In this document: piece after piece, positions 34,047 to 43,697 of the stretch
Position numbering within the stretch: position 1 is the first letter of the stretch
Layout: each line of letters opens with the position of its first letter
Assembly (NCBI RefSeq): GCF_008364845.1
Contig: NZ_VTTP01000009.1
Span: 62,001 to 126,000, forward strand
DNA: 64,000 nt
Source: Actinotalea subterranea
GTDB taxonomy: Bacteria; Actinomycetota; Actinomycetes; Actinomycetales; Cellulomonadaceae
Direction: 5' to 3'
Translations under genes and position numbers: made by a program
Notes under the pieces: generated by a model
What the model saw: the letters and a program-made list of their open reading frames with translations, nothing else
Told to the model about the DNA's origin: nothing
The model's database searches: none

Positions 34047-35702
34047 TCAGCGGCGCAGCACCGGCATCGGGAGGACGACGGGCCCGCCCTGCGACCCGGC
34101 ACCGTGCCCGTGGTCGTCGTCCACGCCGCAGGCCGCCCGCTGCTGCCGCGCCCACGCGTCGCCGGCCCTGGTCCGCCGCACGGCGTAGGTCCCGCCGACG
34201 AGCGCGGAGTCGGCGACCAGGTGGTGGGGCGCCGACGCGGTGACCGCGACCGTGACGAGGTCGCCGGGTCGCGGGACGTCGTCGGGCAGCTCGTCCGCCG
34301 CCCGCGGGTCGAGCGCCCCGGAGGGGACGCCTGCCGCCAGGAACGCAGCCGCGGCCGGAGGGGCCGCGAGGTGCACGAGCCGGTTGTCCGCCGCGCGGCC
34401 GGTGACCCGGTGCGTCGCGCCGTCCTTGCGGCCCTCGCCCTCGGAGACGAGGACCTCGACCACGCGCCCCACCTGCGCGGCGTTCTCCTGCGTCGAGATG
34501 CGCTCCTGGAGCTCGACGAGACGCTCGTAGCGCTCCTGGACCACGGCCTTGGGCAGCTGGTCCGGGAGGTCCGCCGCCGGCGTGCCGGGCCGCTGCGAGT
34601 ACTGGAAGGTGAACGCGGAGGAGAAGCGGGCGGCCTCGACGACGCGCAGGGTCTGCGCGAAGTCCTCCTCGGTCTCCCCCGGGAACCCGACGATGACGTC
34701 CGTCGTGATCGCGGCCTCGGGCATCGCGGCGCGGACACGGTCGAGGATGCCGAGGAACTTGGCCGAGCGGTACGAGCGTCGCATCGCGCGCAGCACGCGG
34801 TCGGAGCCGGACTGGAGCGGCATGTGGAGCTGCGGCATCACCGTCGGCGTCTGCGCCATCGCCTCGATGACGTCGTCGGTGAAGGCCGCCGGGTGGGGCG
34901 AGGTGAAGCGGACCCGCTCGAGCCCGGGCACCGCACCCGTGGCCCGCAGCAGCTTCGCGAAGGCGCCGCGGTCGCCGAACTCGACGCCGTAGCTGTTGAC
35001 GTTCTGCCCCAGCAGGGTCACCTCGATCGCGCCCTGCGCGACGAGCGCCTCGACCTCCGTGAGGATCTCCCCCGGCCGCCTGTCCCGCTCCTTGCCGCGC
35101 AGGTGCGGCACGATGCAGAAGGTGCACGTGTTGTTGCACCCGACGCTGATCGACACCCAGCCCGCGTACACCGACTCACGCCGGGTGGGCAGCGTCGACG
35201 GGAACACCTGGAGCGACTCGGCGATCTCGACCTGGGCGGCGTCGTTGTGCCGGGCGCGTCCGAGCAGCACCGGCAGGGCGTCCAGGTTGTGCGTCCCGAA
35301 GACCACGTCGACCCAGGGCGCGCGCTCGACGATCCCGGCCCGGTCCTTCTGGGCGAGGCAGCCGCCGACGGCGATCTGCATGCCCGGCCGCTCCTTCTTG
35401 ACGGCGGCGAGCTGGCCCAGGTTGCCGTAGAGCCTGCTCGCAGCGTTCTCCCGGACCGCGCACGTGTTGATGACCACGACGTCAGCGTTCGACTGCGCCG
35501 CGTCCTCGGCGGTCGCCGGGCGGTAGCCGGCCGCCTCGAGCATCCCGGCCATGTGCTCGGAGTCGTGCACGTTCATCTGGCACCCGAGGGTACGGACGAC
35601 GTAGGTGCGGCCGAGGCCCGGCGCCGGGGCCGTCCGGTCGGTGGGTGCGGGGACGGCCTGCGCGGCCTGCGCGTCTCGTCCGGTCAGGGATGTCGTAGCC
35701 AT
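34047..35702 (-). CDS. miaB: tRNA-2-methylthio-N6-dimethylallyladenosine synthase
   Basis: A 551-residue radical-SAM methylthiotransferase. N-terminal UPF0004 domain with three cluster Cys ([23 protein letters not shown]); radical-SAM CX3CX2C in [18 protein letters not shown] domain ([21 protein letters not shown]). It methylthiolates i6A37 made by MiaA. The ~45-residue C-terminal tail ([10 protein letters not shown]...) is longer than usual. A TAGGCT hexamer lies 9 nt before the ATG, and no strong ribosome binding site is seen. Divergent from gluA with a 77-nt shared promoter region. Confidence 0.96.
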   Translation of the reverse strand: MATTSLTGRDAQAAQAVPAPTDRTAPAPGLGRTYVVRTLGCQMNVHDSEHMAGMLEAAGYRPATAEDAAQSNADVVVINTCAVRENAASRLYGNLGQLAAVKKERPGMQIAVGGCLAQKDRAGIVERAPWVDVVFGTHNLDALPVLLGRARHNDAAQVEIAESLQVFPSTLPTRRESVYAGWVSISVGCNNTCTFCIVPHLRGKERDRRPGEILTEVEALVAQGAIEVTLLGQNVNSYGVEFGDRGAFAKLLRATGAVPGLERVRFTSPHPAAFTDDVIEAMAQTPTVMPQLHMPLQSGSDRVLRAMRRSYRSAKFLGILDRVRAAMPEAAITTDVIVGFPGETEEDFAQTLRVVEAARFSSAFTFQYSQRPGTPAADLPDQLPKAVVQERYERLVELQERISTQENAAQVGRVVEVLVSEGEGRKDGATHRVTGRAADNRLVHLAAPPAAAAFLAAGVPSGALDPRAADELPDDVPRPGDLVTVAVTASAPHHLVADSALVGGTYAVRRTRAGDAWARQQRAACGVDDDHGHGAGSQGGPVVLPMPVLRR

Positions 35703-35767
35703 AGCGGGCCCAGCCTACGTGGCACCACCCGGCCGGCCGTGCACTGGCCCTCAGCCCGCACGGCCTC

Positions 35768-35773
35768 TAGGTT
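35768..35773 (+). promoter_or_regulatory. Putative -10 of the gluABCD promoter (leaderless)
   Basis: TAGGTT ends 6 nt before the gluA ATG, with no ribosome binding site. Confidence 0.45.
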
Positions 35774-35779
35774 CGTCAG

Positions 35780-36568
35780 ATGGCGCATGATCTCGACGAG
35801 CCGACGGCCGAGCCCGGGCGCGGACCCCTGACCACCCCGCTCGTCGTCCTGACGAAGGTCAACAAGCACTTCGGCGCCCTGCACGTGCTGCAGGACATCG
35901 ACCTGACGGTCCACCGTGGCGAGGTGGTCGTCGTGATCGGCCCGTCAGGGTCGGGCAAGTCGACCCTCTGCCGCGCGATCAACCGGCTCGAGACCATCGA
36001 CTCGGGCACGATCACGCTCGACGGCGTGCCCCTGCCGGCCGAGGGCAAGGCCCTGGCGCGGCTGCGTGCGGACGTCGGCATGGTGTTCCAGTCGTTCAAC
36101 CTCTTCGCCCACAAGACGGTCCTGGAGAACGTCATGCTCGGGCCCGTCAAGGCGAAGGGCGTCAAGCGCGCCGAGGCGAAGGAGCGCGCCGTCGAGCTCC
36201 TCGAACGCGTCGGCGTCGCGAACCAGGCGGCCAAGCTGCCCGCGCAGCTCTCGGGCGGGCAGCAGCAGCGTGTCGCGATCGCCCGCGCGCTGGCGATGAA
36301 GCCCAAGGTCATGCTCTTCGACGAGCCCACGTCGGCCCTCGACCCGGAGATGATCAACGAGGTGCTCGACGTCATGACCGACCTCGCACGGGAGGGCATG
36401 ACGATGGTCGTGGTCACCCACGAGATGGGCTTCGCCCGCCGCGCGGCCCACCGGGTCGTCTTCATGGACGCCGGGCAGATCGTCGAGGAGGCGGACCCGG
36501 AGACGTTCTTCACGAACCCGCGCAGCGACCGGGCCAAGGACTTCCTGTCCAAGATCCTCACCCACTGA
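35780..36568 (+). CDS. gluA: Glutamate/polar amino acid ABC transporter, ATP-binding protein
   Basis: A 262-residue ABC ATPase. Walker [20 protein letters not shown]-loop [17 protein letters not shown], signature [15 protein letters not shown], Walker [15 protein letters not shown] and H-loop [11 protein letters not shown]. Strong resemblance to the polar amino acid uptake class (GluA/GlnQ). First gene of an operon with a binding lipoprotein and two permeases, the gluABCD order of corynebacteria. A 127-nt gap with a weak 6-bp hairpin (36577-36597) separates it from gluB. Confidence 0.93.
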   Translation: MAHDLDEPTAEPGRGPLTTPLVVLTKVNKHFGALHVLQDIDLTVHRGEVVVVIGPSGSGKSTLCRAINRLETIDSGTITLDGVPLPAEGKALARLRADVGMVFQSFNLFAHKTVLENVMLGPVKAKGVKRAEAKERAVELLERVGVANQAAKLPAQLSGGQQQRVAIARALAMKPKVMLFDEPTSALDPEMINEVLDVMTDLAREGMTMVVVTHEMGFARRAAHRVVFMDAGQIVEEADPETFFTNPRSDRAKDFLSKILTH

Positions 36569-36695
36569 ACGCAGCCGCCCCGACCGCCGGCCGGGGCTCC
36601 ACCGCACCGATGAGCAGCACGACCAGGAGCCGAACACCCAGCACGCCCGCAGTCCCGCCGTACTGAGGCAGGGACGACGACCGAAGGGAACGCCC

Positions 36696-37583
36696 ATGCG
36701 CACACGGAGAGGAGCCGTCGCGGTGCTTGCCGCGATGACGCTCGCACTGACCGCCTGCAGCGGCGAGGCCGAGGAGCCGGAGGCGCCGGCCGACGACGGC
36801 ATGCAGGAGGGCGACGACCCTGCCGCCGCCGACCTGCCCGAGGGCTCGACCATGGCCGAGCTCGCCGAGGCCGGCTCGATCCGCATCGGCACGAAGTTCG
36901 ACCAGCCCTTGTTCGGCCTGCAGGGGCCGGACGGCGTCCCCGAGGGGTTCGACGTCGAGATCGGCACCATCATCGCCGGTGAGCTCGGCATCGCCCCCGA
37001 GGACATCGAGTGGGTCGAGACCATCTCCGCGAACCGCGAGTCGTTCATCGAGACCGACCAGGTCGACCTCGTCGTCGCGACGTACACCATCAACGACACC
37101 CGCAAGGAGCGGATCTCCTTCGCGGGGCCCTACTACGAGGCGGGGCAGTCGATCCTCACGCTCGCGTCCAACGAGGACATCCAGGGGCCGGACGACCTCG
37201 CGGGCGCCAAGGTCTGCACCGTCTCCGGCTCGACCCCTGAGGCGAACCTCCTCGAGAACTTCCCCGACACCGAGGTCGTGCCCTTCGGCGCGTACAACGA
37301 GTGCCTGGACCCGCTCAAGAACGGCCAGGTCGACGCGATCAGCACGGACAACGTGATCCTGGCCGGGTTCGCCGCGGACGACGACGAGCTCGAGGTGCGC
37401 GGTGAGCCGTTCACCGAGGAGCCGTACGGCATCGGGCTCGCCAAGGACGACGACGAGTTCCGGAACTGGATCAACGACGTGCTCGAGGAGATCTTCGAGG
37501 ACGGGCGCTGGACCGAGGCCTGGGAGTCCACGGCCGGCACCGTCCTGCCGACGCCGGAGCCGCCCGCCGTCGACCGGTACTGA
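36696..37583 (+). CDS. gluB: Glutamate ABC transporter substrate-binding lipoprotein
   Basis: A 295-residue secreted binding protein. Signal peptide with lipobox LALTACSG, so it is lipid-anchored after cleavage at Cys; an acidic Glu/Asp/Ala linker; then a type II periplasmic-binding fold with GSIRIGTKFDQPLFG, GFDVEIGTIIAGEL, DLVVATYTINDTRKERISFAGPYYEAGQSIL and KVCTVSGSTPEANL. ATG has a GAAGGGA ribosome binding site. A perfect 19-bp hairpin follows 18 nt after the stop, probably to protect or partially terminate the transcript so that gluB exceeds the permeases. Confidence 0.93.
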   Translation: MRTRRGAVAVLAAMTLALTACSGEAEEPEAPADDGMQEGDDPAAADLPEGSTMAELAEAGSIRIGTKFDQPLFGLQGPDGVPEGFDVEIGTIIAGELGIAPEDIEWVETISANRESFIETDQVDLVVATYTINDTRKERISFAGPYYEAGQSILTLASNEDIQGPDDLAGAKVCTVSGSTPEANLLENFPDTEVVPFGAYNECLDPLKNGQVDAISTDNVILAGFAADDDELEVRGEPFTEEPYGIGLAKDDDEFRNWINDVLEEIFEDGRWTEAWESTAGTVLPTPEPPAVDRY

Positions 37584-37601
37584 TCGCGGCACAGGGAGCA
37601 C

Positions 37602-37650
37602 CGTCGCGGTGCCGGGCACGGCCTGGTCGGTCGTGCCCGGCACCGCGACG
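37602..37650 (+). terminator. Intercistronic hairpin between gluB and gluC
   Basis: A perfect 19-bp inverted repeat (arms 37602-37620 and 37632-37650, left arm beginning CGTCGCGGTGCC) with an 11-nt loop. There is no T-tract. Position after the binding-protein gene and before the permeases suggests a 3'-end stabiliser or partial terminator. Confidence 0.75.
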
Positions 37651-37731
37651 TGAGTGGTCCGGGGCGGGAGGCGTCCGGGGCAGCGACGTCCGGCAGGGCG
37701 GGCGTCAGACACGAGAGGAGGTGGCACGGGG

Positions 37732-38379
37732 ATGGACCTGATCAGCGAGAACCTCCCGGCGCTCTTCGCCGGGTTCCGGCTGACGCTCCAGCTCGCCGTG
37801 TACTCGGGCGTCCTCGCCCTCGCGCTGGGCCTGCTGCTCGCGGCGATGCGGGTGTCGCCGCTGCGCCCCCTGAGCCTGTTCTCGGCGGCGTACGTCGAGC
37901 TCCTCCGGAACACGCCGCTGACGTTGGTCTTCTTCTTCATGTACTTCGTGGCACCGCAGTTCGGGGTCCCGGCCTTCTCGTTCCTGTGGGTCGCGGTGAT
38001 CGCGCTGAGCCTGTACACGGCCGCGTTCGTCTCCGAGGCGCTGCGGTCGGGCATCAACAGCGTGGGCGTGGGGCAGGCGGAGGCGGCCCGGGCGATCGGC
38101 CTGACCTTCGGGCAGACCCTGAGCCAGGTGATCCTGCCGCAGGCTGTGCGGTCGGTGATCCCCCCGCTGATCAACGTCCTCATCGCCCTGACGAAGAACA
38201 CGTCGGTCGCCGCCGGGTTCGGGCTCGTCGAGCTCATCGGCGTCGGTCGTCGGCTGAGCACGGCGAACGCCGGCGACCCGTGGGTGTGGGTGGGCGTCGC
38301 GGTGTTCTACCTGCTCATCACGATCCCCGCGGGCCTCCTGGCCGGCGTGGTCGAGCGGAAGGTGGCGTTCGCCCGATGA
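37732..38379 (+). CDS. gluC: Glutamate ABC transporter permease
   Basis: A 215-residue inner-membrane permease with five or so helices. His/Glu/Gln transporter motif VELLRNTPLTLVFFFMYF and the coupling-helix motif AFVSEALRSGINSVGVGQAEAARAIGLT (EAA loop). ATG chosen for the strong GAGGAGGTGG ribosome binding site; upstream in-frame codons lie in the hairpin region. Its TGA overlaps gluD's ATG (ATGA). Confidence 0.93.
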   Translation: MDLISENLPALFAGFRLTLQLAVYSGVLALALGLLLAAMRVSPLRPLSLFSAAYVELLRNTPLTLVFFFMYFVAPQFGVPAFSFLWVAVIALSLYTAAFVSEALRSGINSVGVGQAEAARAIGLTFGQTLSQVILPQAVRSVIPPLINVLIALTKNTSVAAGFGLVELIGVGRRLSTANAGDPWVWVGVAVFYLLITIPAGLLAGVVERKVAFAR

Positions 38380-39257
38380 CGTCGATCCTGTACGACGCAC
38401 CTGGACCTGCGGCGCGACGCCGCGAGCGGATCGGCTCGGTCGTCGGCGTCGTGGTTCTCCTGCTCGTCCTCGCCGCGGGAGTGAGGTACGCGGAGAGCCA
38501 GGGGCTCCTGACCGCCGAACGGTGGGACGTCCTCTACGACCCGCCCAAGAACCAGACGTCGGCGGACGTGTGGCGCTCGATGGTCGTCACGGGCCTCGGC
38601 GCCACGTTGCGCGCCGCCGCCGTCGCGGCACCCCTGGCCTTGCTCTTCGGCCTGGTCCTGGCCCTGTGGCGGACGGCGCGTCTGAGCCTGCTCAGGGCGC
38701 CGGCGATCGTGGTGATCGAGATCTTCCGCGGCCTGCCGGTCCTGCTGATGATGTTCTTCGGGCTGCTCGTTCTGGGGTGGGACGCGTTCGCGTCGGTGGT
38801 CTTCGGGCTGACCGTCTACAACATGGCGATCATCGCCGAGATCCTGCGGTCCGGCCTCGCCTCGCTGCCGAAGGGGCAGACGGAGGCGGCGTACGCCGTC
38901 GGGCTCTCGCGGCTGCAGACGCTCTTCACGATCCTGCTGCCCCAGGCGGTGCGGAACATGCTGCCGAGCCTCGTCGCCCAGCTCGTGGTGCTCCTCAAGG
39001 ACTCCTCGCTCGGCTTCATCGTCGGGTACCCGGAGCTGCTGCGGTCGATCCAGCTCAACGCCCAGTTCTTCGGCAGGGAGTACTTCGTCGCGCTGTTCGC
39101 GGCAGGTGCGGGCATCTTCCTGCTCGTCAACATCACGTTGTCCTGGCTCGCGCGGTGGATCAGCCGCCGGACGGCGCGGACGAGCGGCGCGACGCTCCCT
39201 GACCCGACGGCTCTCGAGCTCGAGACCGGTCCTCTGGCCGGCCCCGCACCTCGCTGA
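38376..39257 (+). CDS. gluD: Glutamate ABC transporter permease
   Basis: A 293-residue permease pairing with GluC. N-terminal helix ~22-40, extracytoplasmic segment, then the His/Glu/Gln permease core with IEIFRGLPVLLMMFFGLLV and the EAA loop IIAEILRSGLASLPKGQTEAAYAVGLS. C-terminal cytoplasmic tail of ~30 residues. ATG overlaps gluC's stop. Last gene of gluABCD; convergent with rny. Confidence 0.93.
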   Translation: MTSILYDAPGPAARRRERIGSVVGVVVLLLVLAAGVRYAESQGLLTAERWDVLYDPPKNQTSADVWRSMVVTGLGATLRAAAVAAPLALLFGLVLALWRTARLSLLRAPAIVVIEIFRGLPVLLMMFFGLLVLGWDAFASVVFGLTVYNMAIIAEILRSGLASLPKGQTEAAYAVGLSRLQTLFTILLPQAVRNMLPSLVAQLVVLLKDSSLGFIVGYPELLRSIQLNAQFFGREYFVALFAAGAGIFLLVNITLSWLARWISRRTARTSGATLPDPTALELETGPLAGPAPR

Positions 39258-39311
39258 CCGTCGGCGTGCGCACTGACCGGCCCCCGGGCGCCCTCGCCCT
39301 GCGGGTCGCGG

Positions 39312-40772
39312 TCAGCCCGCGGTGGCGCTGGCGCGCAGCTCCCGGATGACCGTCACGGTGATCTCGCCCGGGTAGCTCAGGTCCTTCTCGATCTGGCGCG
39401 CGATGGCGCGTGCCAGGCCGGGCATCGCGTAGTCGTCGACGACCTCGGGCTCGACGACGACCCGGACCTCACGGCCGGCTGCCATCGCGACGGCGCGGCG
39501 GACACCCTCGTGGGCGACGACGAGGCGTTCCAGCGTGTCCATGCGTTCGATGTACTGGTCGAGCTCTTCGCGACGCGCGCCCGGCCGCCCGGCGGAGCAG
39601 GCGTCCGCCGCCTGGACGATGACGGCCTCGACGGTCTCCATCGGGACCTCGTCGTGGTGCGCCGCGATCGCGTTGACCACCGCCGCGGACTCCCCGAGCC
39701 TGCGCGCGAGGTCCGCGCCGACGGCGGCGTGGGTCCCGCCGAGCTCGGCCGTCAGCGCCTTGCCGATGTCATGGAGGAATGCGGCACGCCTCGCCAGCGC
39801 CTCGTCGGCGCCGATCTCGGCGGCCAGCGCCCCGGCGATCTCGGCGGTCTCCACGAGGTGCGCGAGGACGTTCTGCCCGTAGCTGGTCCGCAGGCGGAGC
39901 CGGCCCAGCGTCGCGACGAGATCCGTGTGGAGCCCGCCGACCCCCGCGCGCTCGGCCGCGTCGTGCCCGGCGGCGAGCGCTCGTTCGTCGGCGCCGGAGA
40001 CCGCCTCCTCGTAGGCGATCTCGATGCGCTGGGGGTGGATCCGACCGTCGGCGATGAGGGCCGCCATCGCGACCGCCGCGATCTCCCGCCGCTCGGCGTC
40101 GAAGCTCGACAGCGTCACCGAGTCGGGCGTGTCGTCGATGATCACGTTGACGCCGGTGATCGCCTCGAAGGTGCGGATGTTGCGCCCCTCCTTGCCGATG
40201 ATGCGGCCCTTCATGTCCTCGCTCGGGAGCGGCACGACCGTGACGACGGACTGAGCGCTGGTGGGACCGGCGACCCGCTGCACCGCGGTGGCCACGATGC
40301 GCCGGGCCTTCTCCTCGGCGGTGCGGCGCGCGCGGGCCTCGATCCGGCGCACCTCGGCGGCGGCGTCGTGGGTCGCCTGCTCCTGCACGAGGTGCACCTG
40401 CTCGGCGCGGGCCTCCTCCGCGGACAGCCCGGAGGACGCTGCGAGCATCGCGGCAGCCTCCTTCCGGGCCTGGTCGAGGTCGCCGGCCGCTGCCCTGCGG
40501 TCCGCCTCGGCCTCGGCGGCACGACGCTCAGCCGCCTGCTGCTGGTCGCGGACCTCGCGCCGTTCTGCGGCGATCTCGGCCTCACGGCTCGCGAGCCGCT
40601 CGTGGCGTCGCTCCGCGTCCGCGACGAGGGCGCGGGCCTCGCTCTTCAGTGCCGCGACGTCCTCTGCGGCCTGGGCTCGGGTCGCGCCGGCCTCTCGACG
40701 GGCCAGGAGGACGAGGAGCAGAGCCACGAGGCATGCCAGGAGCAGCATGACGACGATCGCTGCCTCACTCAT
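39312..40772 (-). CDS. rny: Ribonuclease Y
   Basis: A 486-residue endoribonuclease starting mRNA decay. N-terminal membrane helix (VVMLLLACLVALLLVLLA), long Ala/Glu/Arg-rich coiled coil ~25-160, KH domain (MKGRIIGKEGRNIRTFEAITGV), and HD domain (RRAAFLHDIGKA...AAHHDEVP) with the metal-binding His-Asp pair. ATG with GAGAGGGGACC upstream. It lies 30 nt downstream of recX on the same strand. With RNase J encoded at 59-60.8 kb, two major RNA-decay nucleases are in this window. Confidence 0.93.
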   Translation of the reverse strand: MSEAAIVVMLLLACLVALLLVLLARREAGATRAQAAEDVAALKSEARALVADAERRHERLASREAEIAAERREVRDQQQAAERRAAEAEADRRAAAGDLDQARKEAAAMLAASSGLSAEEARAEQVHLVQEQATHDAAAEVRRIEARARRTAEEKARRIVATAVQRVAGPTSAQSVVTVVPLPSEDMKGRIIGKEGRNIRTFEAITGVNVIIDDTPDSVTLSSFDAERREIAAVAMAALIADGRIHPQRIEIAYEEAVSGADERALAAGHDAAERAGVGGLHTDLVATLGRLRLRTSYGQNVLAHLVETAEIAGALAAEIGADEALARRAAFLHDIGKALTAELGGTHAAVGADLARRLGESAAVVNAIAAHHDEVPMETVEAVIVQAADACSAGRPGARREELDQYIERMDTLERLVVAHEGVRRAVAMAAGREVRVVVEPEVVDDYAMPGLARAIARQIEKDLSYPGEITVTVIRELRASATAG

Positions 40773-40802
40773 CAGGTCCCCTCTCGACCGGGACCGCGCC
40801 CG

Positions 40803-41381
40803 TCAGTCCAGCCCACCCGCCGTGTGCCACGGATCGTTGCCCCTATCGTCCACCATCTCGCGCACGAGCCGCGCCGACAGGCCGTGAGGGTAGCCCTTGC
40901 GTGCGAGCATCGAGAGGGCACGGCGAGCCTGCGCCTGCGGGTCGACGCCCGGCCCGGACCGCCAGCGGCGCCTCAGGATCTCCCGTGCGGTGGCTTCCTC
41001 GGCCTCGGCGTCGACCGTGGCGAGCGCCTCCTCGGCGTGCTCGTCTGAGATCCCCCGTCGACGCAGCTCGACGGCAAGCCCTCGGCGCGCCAGGCCCCGG
41101 GACTCGCGCTGGGAGCGGACGAGCATCTGCGCGTACTCGGCGTCGTCGATCAGGCCGACGTCGGTGAACCTGTCGAGGACTCGCTCGGCGACGGCCTCCT
41201 CGACGCCACGACGGGCCATGGCCTCGGCGAGCTGGTGGCGACTGCGCGGCGCGCCGGTCAGCTGCCGCAGGGCGATCGAGCGGGCGACGGACTCCGGGTC
41301 CGGCTCCGGGTCGACCGCGGCAGCACCTGTGCGCGGCGGCTCGTCGGTGTTGGTCCGCCGCCGTCGGGGTGAGGGACTCAT
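40803..41381 (-). CDS. recX: Regulatory protein RecX
   Basis: A 192-residue helical-repeat protein that binds RecA filaments and limits their activity. Family segments: LRQLTGAPRSRHQLAEAMARRGV, VGLIDDAEYAQMLVRSQRESRGLARRGLAVELRRRGI, ARRALSMLARKGYPHGLSARLVREMV. The N-terminal ~30 residues are a basic, Pro-rich extension. ATG with a GAGGAGAG ribosome binding site. It follows recA by 79 nt and is likely read through from the SOS-controlled recA promoter. Confidence 0.93.
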   Translation of the reverse strand: MSPSPRRRRTNTDEPPRTGAAAVDPEPDPESVARSIALRQLTGAPRSRHQLAEAMARRGVEEAVAERVLDRFTDVGLIDDAEYAQMLVRSQRESRGLARRGLAVELRRRGISDEHAEEALATVDAEAEEATAREILRRRWRSGPGVDPQAQARRALSMLARKGYPHGLSARLVREMVDDRGNDPWHTAGGLD

Positions 41382-41460
41382 CAGATATCTCTCCTCACCC
41401 CGGCCGGCTGACGGCGTGCGTGGCGCGGGCGGCCGCTGTCGCGGCCGCCTGCAGCGGTGC

Positions 41461-42501
41461 TCAGAAGTCGACCACCGTGGCGGCGTCGGCAGGCGCGTCC
41501 ACGCGTGCCCCGATACCGAGCTTCTCCTTGATCTTCTTCTCGATCTCGTCCGCGAGGTCCGGGTTGTCGCGCAGGAAGCCACGCGCGTTCTCCTTGCCCT
41601 GCCCGAGCTGGTCGCCCTCGTACGTGTACCAGGCACCGGACTTGCGGACGAAGCCGTGCTCGACACCGAGGTCGATCAGCCCGCCCTCGCGCGAGATGCC
41701 GACGCCGTAGAGGATGTCGAACTCCGCCTGCTTGAAGGGCGGCGCCATCTTGTTCTTCACGACCTTGACCCGGGTCCGGTTGCCGACCGCGTCGGTGCCC
41801 TCCTTCAGGGTCTCGATGCGGCGGATGTCCAGCCGAACCGACGCGTAGAACTTGAGCGCCTTGCCGCCCGTCGTCGTCTCCGGGGAGCCGAAGAAGACAC
41901 CGATCTTCTCGCGCAGCTGGTTGATGAAGATCGCCGTCGTGCCGGACGAGCTCAGGGCACCCGTGATCTTGCGCAGGGCCTGCGACATGAGCCGCGCCTG
42001 AAGGCCGACGTGGCTGTCGCCCATCTCGCCCTCGATCTCCGCCTTGGGCACGAGCGCCGCGACCGAGTCGATGACCACGATGTCGATGGCACCTGAGCGG
42101 ATCAGCATGTCCATGATCTCCAGGGCCTGCTCACCCGTGTCCGGCTGGGAGACCAGAAGCGCATCGGTGTCCACGCCGAGCTTCTTCGCGTAGTCCGGGT
42201 CGAGAGCGTGCTCGGCGTCGATGAAGGCCGCGATCCCGCCCGCCTTCTGCGCGTTGGCGACCGCGTGGAGCGCGACAGTCGTCTTTCCGCTCGACTCCGG
42301 GCCGTAGATCTCGACGACCCTGCCCCGCGGGAGGCCGCCGATCCCGAGCGCGATGTCCAGCGCGATCGACCCGGTCGGGATGACCTCGACCGGCGCGCGG
42401 CCCTCGTCACCCAGGCGCATGATCGAGCCCTTGCCGAACTGGCGGTCGATCTGGCCAAGCGCGGCCTCGAGGGCCTTGGTGCGGTCTGCGGGAGCAGCCA
42501 T
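41461..42501 (-). CDS. recA: Recombinase RecA
   Basis: A 346-residue recombinase and LexA co-protease. Walker [27 protein letters not shown], Walker [15 protein letters not shown]1/L2 loops ([46 protein letters not shown]), C-terminal acidic tail. No intein. ATG at 42501 has GAGGTGA 5 nt upstream. The SOS box at 42660-42675 and a -10 hexamer at 42653-42658 give a leader of about 145 nt. RecA loads on single-stranded DNA, drives strand exchange and activates LexA self-cleavage. Confidence 0.98.
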   Translation of the reverse strand: MAAPADRTKALEAALGQIDRQFGKGSIMRLGDEGRAPVEVIPTGSIALDIALGIGGLPRGRVVEIYGPESSGKTTVALHAVANAQKAGGIAAFIDAEHALDPDYAKKLGVDTDALLVSQPDTGEQALEIMDMLIRSGAIDIVVIDSVAALVPKAEIEGEMGDSHVGLQARLMSQALRKITGALSSSGTTAIFINQLREKIGVFFGSPETTTGGKALKFYASVRLDIRRIETLKEGTDAVGNRTRVKVVKNKMAPPFKQAEFDILYGVGISREGGLIDLGVEHGFVRKSGAWYTYEGDQLGQGKENARGFLRDNPDLADEIEKKIKEKLGIGARVDAPADAATVVDF

Positions 42502-42652
42502 CTGTGTCACCTCGGGTTCATGGGGCGGCCCGGCCGCCCGTCGTTTGTGTGGCTCTGTCTCGTGTCGTGGTGACGCTACGCCTCGGCTCTGACACTCCTC
42601 CTGGAGGGACATGTCGCCTGGGGAAGCGCGGGCCGCCGCAGCACCTGTGGAG

Positions 42653-42658
42653 AGACTA
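42653..42658 (-). promoter_or_regulatory. Putative -10 of recA
   Basis: TAGTCT on the minus strand, one base downstream of the LexA box. No strong -35 is visible, consistent with an activatable SOS promoter. Confidence 0.55.
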
Positions 42659-42659
42659 C

Positions 42660-42675
42660 CCGAACACCTGTTCGA
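42660..42675. promoter_or_regulatory. LexA binding site (SOS box) of recA
   Basis: CGAACACCTGTTCG matches the full CGAAC-N4-GTTCG consensus and equals box 1 at lexA. It lies immediately upstream of the recA -10. Confidence 0.9.
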
Positions 42676-42723
42676 GCGACATCCTGGGCCGGGCGACACG
42701 CCGATGCGCACCCGGAGCTCACC

Positions 42724-42756
42724 GAGAACTCGCGGAGAACTCGCCGAGAGCTCGCG
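42724..42756. repeat. Three 11-bp tandem repeats upstream of the recA promoter
   Basis: GAGAACTCGCG, GAGAACTCGCC and GAGAGCTCGCG follow one another without gaps, preceded by a partial copy (GAGCTCACC). The period of 11 nt puts equivalent bases on the same helix face. They lie 49 nt upstream of the recA SOS box. Confidence 0.8.
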
Positions 42757-42860
42757 GAAGCCCGAGAGCCCGCCCCGGGTCGGCCGGGACGCGGCCGTGC
42801 CGAGACCGGGCCGAGACGTGGCAGGACCGCACGGCGAGGACCCACCACGCGCCCGACCGC

Positions 42861-43697
42861 TCAGCGCAGGAGCAGCCGCTCGATGCGTCGTCCCGTCCAC
42901 ATCGTGCCCACGACACCCATCGCCGTCAGGTACGCCACGTGGACGAGCATCCCCGCCCCGACCTGTCCCAGCATGAGGTCCCGCACCATGGCGACGCCGT
43001 GGTAGAGCGGGGTCGCCTGGACCAGCCACTGCAGAGCGGTCGGGTACGTCGACAGCGGGTAGAAGGTCGCCGAGAAGAGGAACATCGGCAAGATCGCGAG
43101 CTGGACGTAGTCGAAGTCCGCCCAGGAACGCATGTACGTGGTCGTCGCCATGCCGACCGAGGCGAACGCCCAGCCGATGAGGCTCGCGGCGGGCACCGCG
43201 AGCACCGCCTCCCACCCCTCGACCGCGCCGGCGAGCGCTGCGACGACCAGGAACGCGCCCGAGTACACGAGCCCACGCAGGAGGGCCCAGCTGATCTCCC
43301 CCACTGCCACGTCCCGCGGACCGAGCGGCGTGGCGAGCACCGAGTCGTAGAGCTTGGCGTACTTGAGCTTGAAGAACACGTTGGTCGTGGAGTCGAAGAC
43401 GGCACCGTTCATGGCCGAGGCCGCGAGCAGGGCCGGTGCCACGAAGACCGCGTAGGGGACCGTGCGGCCACCGGCGTCGACGTCCCCGACGAGCGCGCCG
43501 ATCCCCACGCCCATCGAGAAGAGGTAGAACACGGGCTCGAAGAAGCCGGAGACGATGATGGTCCAGCTCCGCCGGAAGGACCGGTAGTTGCGCTCGACGA
43601 GCATGCGCGCCATCCCCGCACCCGCCGGCAGGGGCAGCGCTGTGGCGAGCGAACGCGCGACCTTGCCCGGACGCGTCACGGGAGGCGTGCCCGCCAC
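42861..43697 (-). CDS. ABC-2 type transporter permease
   Basis: A 278-residue membrane protein with six predicted helices, of the ABC-2 exporter class (NodJ/DrrB-like): [76 protein letters not shown] start follows the previous stop directly (TGAGTG). Together with the second permease and the ATPase it should form one exporter; drug or envelope-lipid export is the usual role, substrate unknown. Confidence 0.9.
   Translation of the reverse strand: MAGTPPVTRPGKVARSLATALPLPAGAGMARMLVERNYRSFRRSWTIIVSGFFEPVFYLFSMGVGIGALVGDVDAGGRTVPYAVFVAPALLAASAMNGAVFDSTTNVFFKLKYAKLYDSVLATPLGPRDVAVGEISWALLRGLVYSGAFLVVAALAGAVEGWEAVLAVPAASLIGWAFASVGMATTTYMRSWADFDYVQLAILPMFLFSATFYPLSTYPTALQWLVQATPLYHGVAMVRDLMLGQVGAGMLVHVAYLTAMGVVGTMWTGRRIERLLLR

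Larger units (their letters stand above)
42502..42860. other. Gene-free stretch carrying the recA control region
   Basis: These 359 nt hold the recA leader, the -10 at 42653-42658, the LexA box at 42660-42675 and, further upstream, three 11-bp tandem repeats at 42724-42756. The remainder (42757-42860) is the 3' trailer of the exporter operon with no clear terminator. No further gene is supported. Confidence 0.7.

Noticed and set aside
39254-39317. Inverted repeat GCTGACCG / CGGTCAGC between gluD and rny as a terminator
   Set aside because: The arms contain the two stop codons and their neighbours and are separated by 48 nt, so the match is likely coincidental.
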